The position numbers and the translations under genes were made by a program. From JABAAI01 sp965242745 (GTDB lineage: Bacteria; Spirochaetota; Leptospiria; Leptospirales; Leptonemataceae): 64,000 bases of DNA. The notes beneath the pieces were generated by a model that was not told the origin of the DNA, searched no databases, and was given only the letters and a program-made list of their open reading frames with translations. The DNA lies in contig CBDETG010000035.1 in the NCBI GenBank assembly GCA_965242745.1, forward strand, positions 124,001-188,000, in the 5' to 3' direction. How positions within the stretch are numbered: position 1 is the stretch's first letter; each line of letters begins with the position of its first letter. Below are positions 62,495-64,000 of the stretch, piece by piece.

Positions 62495-62743
62495 ATGGAC
62501 GAGCAAAGGATCCGCGATGTGATTCGCGCTATTATCAAAGATTATACAAAAGATGACGTAAAGCCCGAGGCCATCACAGACTCAACCCACCTTGTGGATG
62601 AGCTGCAAATTGATTCCTCACGTATGGTTGACATCATGCTTGCTTTAGAAGAGAAGCTGGATATTGACCTTCCCGACGAGGAAACAGAGAACGCAAAGAC
62701 TGTAGGGCAGATTTTGGAGATCATTCAAAGCAAAGTAGATTGA
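62495..62743 (+). CDS. Acyl carrier protein
   Basis: 82 residues. The phosphopantetheine site is Ser41 in LQIDSSRMVDIM (ACPs usually have DSL; here DSS). Helical pattern and length are normal: VRDVI-like IRDVIRAIIKDY at the start, LALEEKLDIDLPDEE after the site, VGQILEIIQSKVD at the end. AAAGGAGGGAG lies 8 nt before ATG. It overlaps the TTG start of fabD, so the two are coupled. The DSS variant could mark a specialised rather than the main ACP. Confidence 0.9.
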   Translation: MDEQRIRDVIRAIIKDYTKDDVKPEAITDSTHLVDELQIDSSRMVDIMLALEEKLDIDLPDEETENAKTVGQILEIIQSKVD

Positions 62744-63672
62744 AAGGCGTGATTTTTCCAGGCCAAGGCTCGCAGCGCCCTGGCATGGCTCAAGATTTTT
62801 ACGAAGGCTCTGATAAAGCCAGGGCTGTTTTTGACAAGGCCTCGCAGTTGCTTGGCATAGATATGCCAGAGCTTTGCTTTGAGGAAAACGAGCTGCTGGA
62901 TTCCACCGCATATACGCAGATTGCCCTGCTTACGGTGGAAATGGCTATGTATCTGGCGCTGCGTGAGCTTTATACTTTCCAAGCAGACTATTTTGCGGGA
63001 CACAGCCTTGGTGAATTGACGGCCCTTTGCGCTGCAGAAGTCATCCCCTTAGACGATGCGCTCCTGCTTGCGCATAAGCGGGGAATGTTAATGCAAAGGG
63101 CAGCGCCTTGCGAGGGCGGCGCCATGCTTGCCCTTCTCCATGAAGACATAGAACAAAGCTCTTATCAGGATATGGTGAAGCAAAGAGGGCTCGAAATCGC
63201 AAATTACAACTCTAAAAAGCAGAGCGTAGTATGCGGGAAGGCAGAAGATATCAGGCTCCTCCAAAAAGCCCTGCTCGAAGAGGAAAAACACAGGCAAATC
63301 AAAGCCATCCCCTTGCGTGTCACTATTCCCTTTCACTCCAGTTTTTTGGCATCTATGGAGGAGGAATACGGGGACTATATACAAAGCAGAGCAGAGGGAT
63401 GGAGCATAGAAAGGGCTTCCCGCGTTTTGTCCAATTTCAGCGGCGCTTGGCACAAGCCGCAGGAGCTCCTTCTTTCTCTTGTAAAACAGGTCAGTCATCC
63501 TGTCAAATGGATTGACAATATGCTGGCCATGCAAAAGCAATGTTCTGTTGTTTATGAAATAGGGCCTAATAAAATCCTAAGCGGCTTCTTTGCCACCTTG
63601 GGCGTGAAAGCGCAGGCCTTGCTTAGTCTACGCAGAGCTAAAAATATTTTGGAAGGGCCCTCCTCTGGATAG
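62740..63672 (+). CDS. fabD: Malonyl-CoA:ACP transacylase
   Basis: 310 residues. It moves malonyl groups from CoA to ACP. FPGQGSQRPGMAQDF at the start, FAGHSLGELTALCAA with nucleophile Ser89, IANYNSKKQSVVCG, and IPFHSSFLASM with the catalytic His, then EIGPNKILSGF near the end. The start is TTG 62740, overlapping the acp stop (TTGA). Length is normal. Confidence 0.95.
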   Translation: MKGVIFPGQGSQRPGMAQDFYEGSDKARAVFDKASQLLGIDMPELCFEENELLDSTAYTQIALLTVEMAMYLALRELYTFQADYFAGHSLGELTALCAAEVIPLDDALLLAHKRGMLMQRAAPCEGGAMLALLHEDIEQSSYQDMVKQRGLEIANYNSKKQSVVCGKAEDIRLLQKALLEEEKHRQIKAIPLRVTIPFHSSFLASMEEEYGDYIQSRAEGWSIERASRVLSNFSGAWHKPQELLLSLVKQVSHPVKWIDNMLAMQKQCSVVYEIGPNKILSGFFATLGVKAQALLSLRRAKNILEGPSSG

Positions 63673-64000
63673 CTCCAACTCCAACATTCTTATCAAACTA
63701 AGGCCTATTATAGAAAAGCTGCAAAGCTCTTCTCTCCTGGAAGGTCTCCCTAGTCTTTCTCATATCCCCGGCCCTGCGGGGCCCCGCCCCCTTCTTGCTG
63801 TCTCGGGAGGCAAAGATTCTATGCTCCTTTTGTATCTCTTCTTTTTGCTGCAGCAAACCGGAAAATGCGCTCAAATTGCCGTCTTCCATTTAGATCATAG
63901 ACTAAGAAAAGAATCACACAAAGACAAGGCTTTCATCCAAGAGCTCTGCTGCGATTTAGCTGTCCCTTTTTATCACGAAACAAAAGACATTCTCTCCTAT
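63665..64000 (+). CDS. tilS: tRNA(Ile)-lysidine synthetase TilS, N-terminal part (3' truncated by window edge)
   Basis: About 112 residues are visible. PP-loop LLAVSGGKDSMLLLYLF and VFHLDHRLRKES are the TilS signatures (lysidine formation at tRNA-Ile position 34). The frame has a stop upstream within fabD and no ATG, GTG or TTG before the conserved part. The best candidate is CTG 63665, with GGAAGG 8 nt upstream, overlapping the fabD stop region. ATT/ATC codons shortly after are alternatives. The gene runs off the window. Confidence 0.85.
   Translation, partial: MDSSNSNILIKLRPIIEKLQSSSLLEGLPSLSHIPGPAGPRPLLAVSGGKDSMLLLYLFFLLQQTGKCAQIAVFHLDHRLRKESHKDKAFIQELCCDLAVPFYHETKDILSY

Noticed and set aside
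1..64000. tRNA, rRNA, tmRNA or riboswitch genes
   Set aside because: I looked through the intergenic gaps for T-arm and conserved-loop patterns and saw none that held up; a covariance-model scan would be decisive.

Overview
The window reads as a chromosomal segment of a flagellated, double-membraned bacterium with moderate GC. The best guess is a spirochaete (Spirochaetota), with moderate confidence. The clues are a FliN/FliY switch protein, LolA and an AsmA-like protein (outer membrane), many lipoprotein-type signal peptides with loose lipoboxes, PEGA and LytR-C envelope proteins, a short SMC with no recognisable hinge, and frequent TTG starts behind strong Shine-Dalgarno (SD) sites. No rRNA, tRNA or CRISPR was recognised. 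Most of the window is housekeeping genes with small accessory islands between them.

Layout. 0-4.2 kb: 3' part of a sodium:solute symporter, a GH36-like glycosidase that has lost its expected catalytic Asp, and fliN/fliY. 4.3-8.4 kb: tandem array of nine paralogous small membrane/coiled-coil genes (five intact, three frameshifted, one truncated) running straight into ppdK. 11-22 kb (minus strand): CapA-like protein, RodZ-like protein, LolA, a very long FtsK with twelve 48-residue repeats in its linker, and RecD. 22-23.9 kb: frameshifted ExbB/TolQ-like gene, then a non-coding region made of nested repeats. A 318-bp IS903-type remnant with a 9-bp target duplication sits inside a larger inverted-repeat element. 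23.9-34.8 kb: hisZ, purA, PEGA protein, LytR-C protein, psd, and yajC-(unknown)-secD-secF. 34.8-43.5 kb: two related DNA methyltransferases, each with the same inverted-repeat element at or near its 3' end, flanking tadA, a VOC protein, a DUF1737 protein, leuB and an AsmA-like protein. 43.6-52.4 kb: an ATP-grasp/FMN-dehydrogenase fusion, a TPR lipoprotein, dprA, a palindromic repeat leading into a 137-bp x4 tandem array, YceI, a STAS protein, a divergent sigma factor and ssb. 52.5-55.4 kb: a large N6-adenine methylase whose composition suggests transfer. 55.6-64 kb: DoxX, aroE, a MORN-type lipoprotein, HIT, smc, acp, fabD and the start of tilS.

The likely functional groups are envelope biogenesis (RodZ, LolA, AsmA, Psd, SecDF-YajC, ACP/FabD), chromosome maintenance (FtsK, RecD, SMC, SSB, DprA) and DNA modification (three methyltransferases, one fused to a nuclease-like domain). 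The most unusual features are the coiled-coil gene array fused to the ppdK start, the FtsK linker repeats, the nested mobile remnants and the link between the inverted-repeat element and methyltransferase genes. Several broken frames could be true decay or assembly indels, which sequence alone cannot settle.
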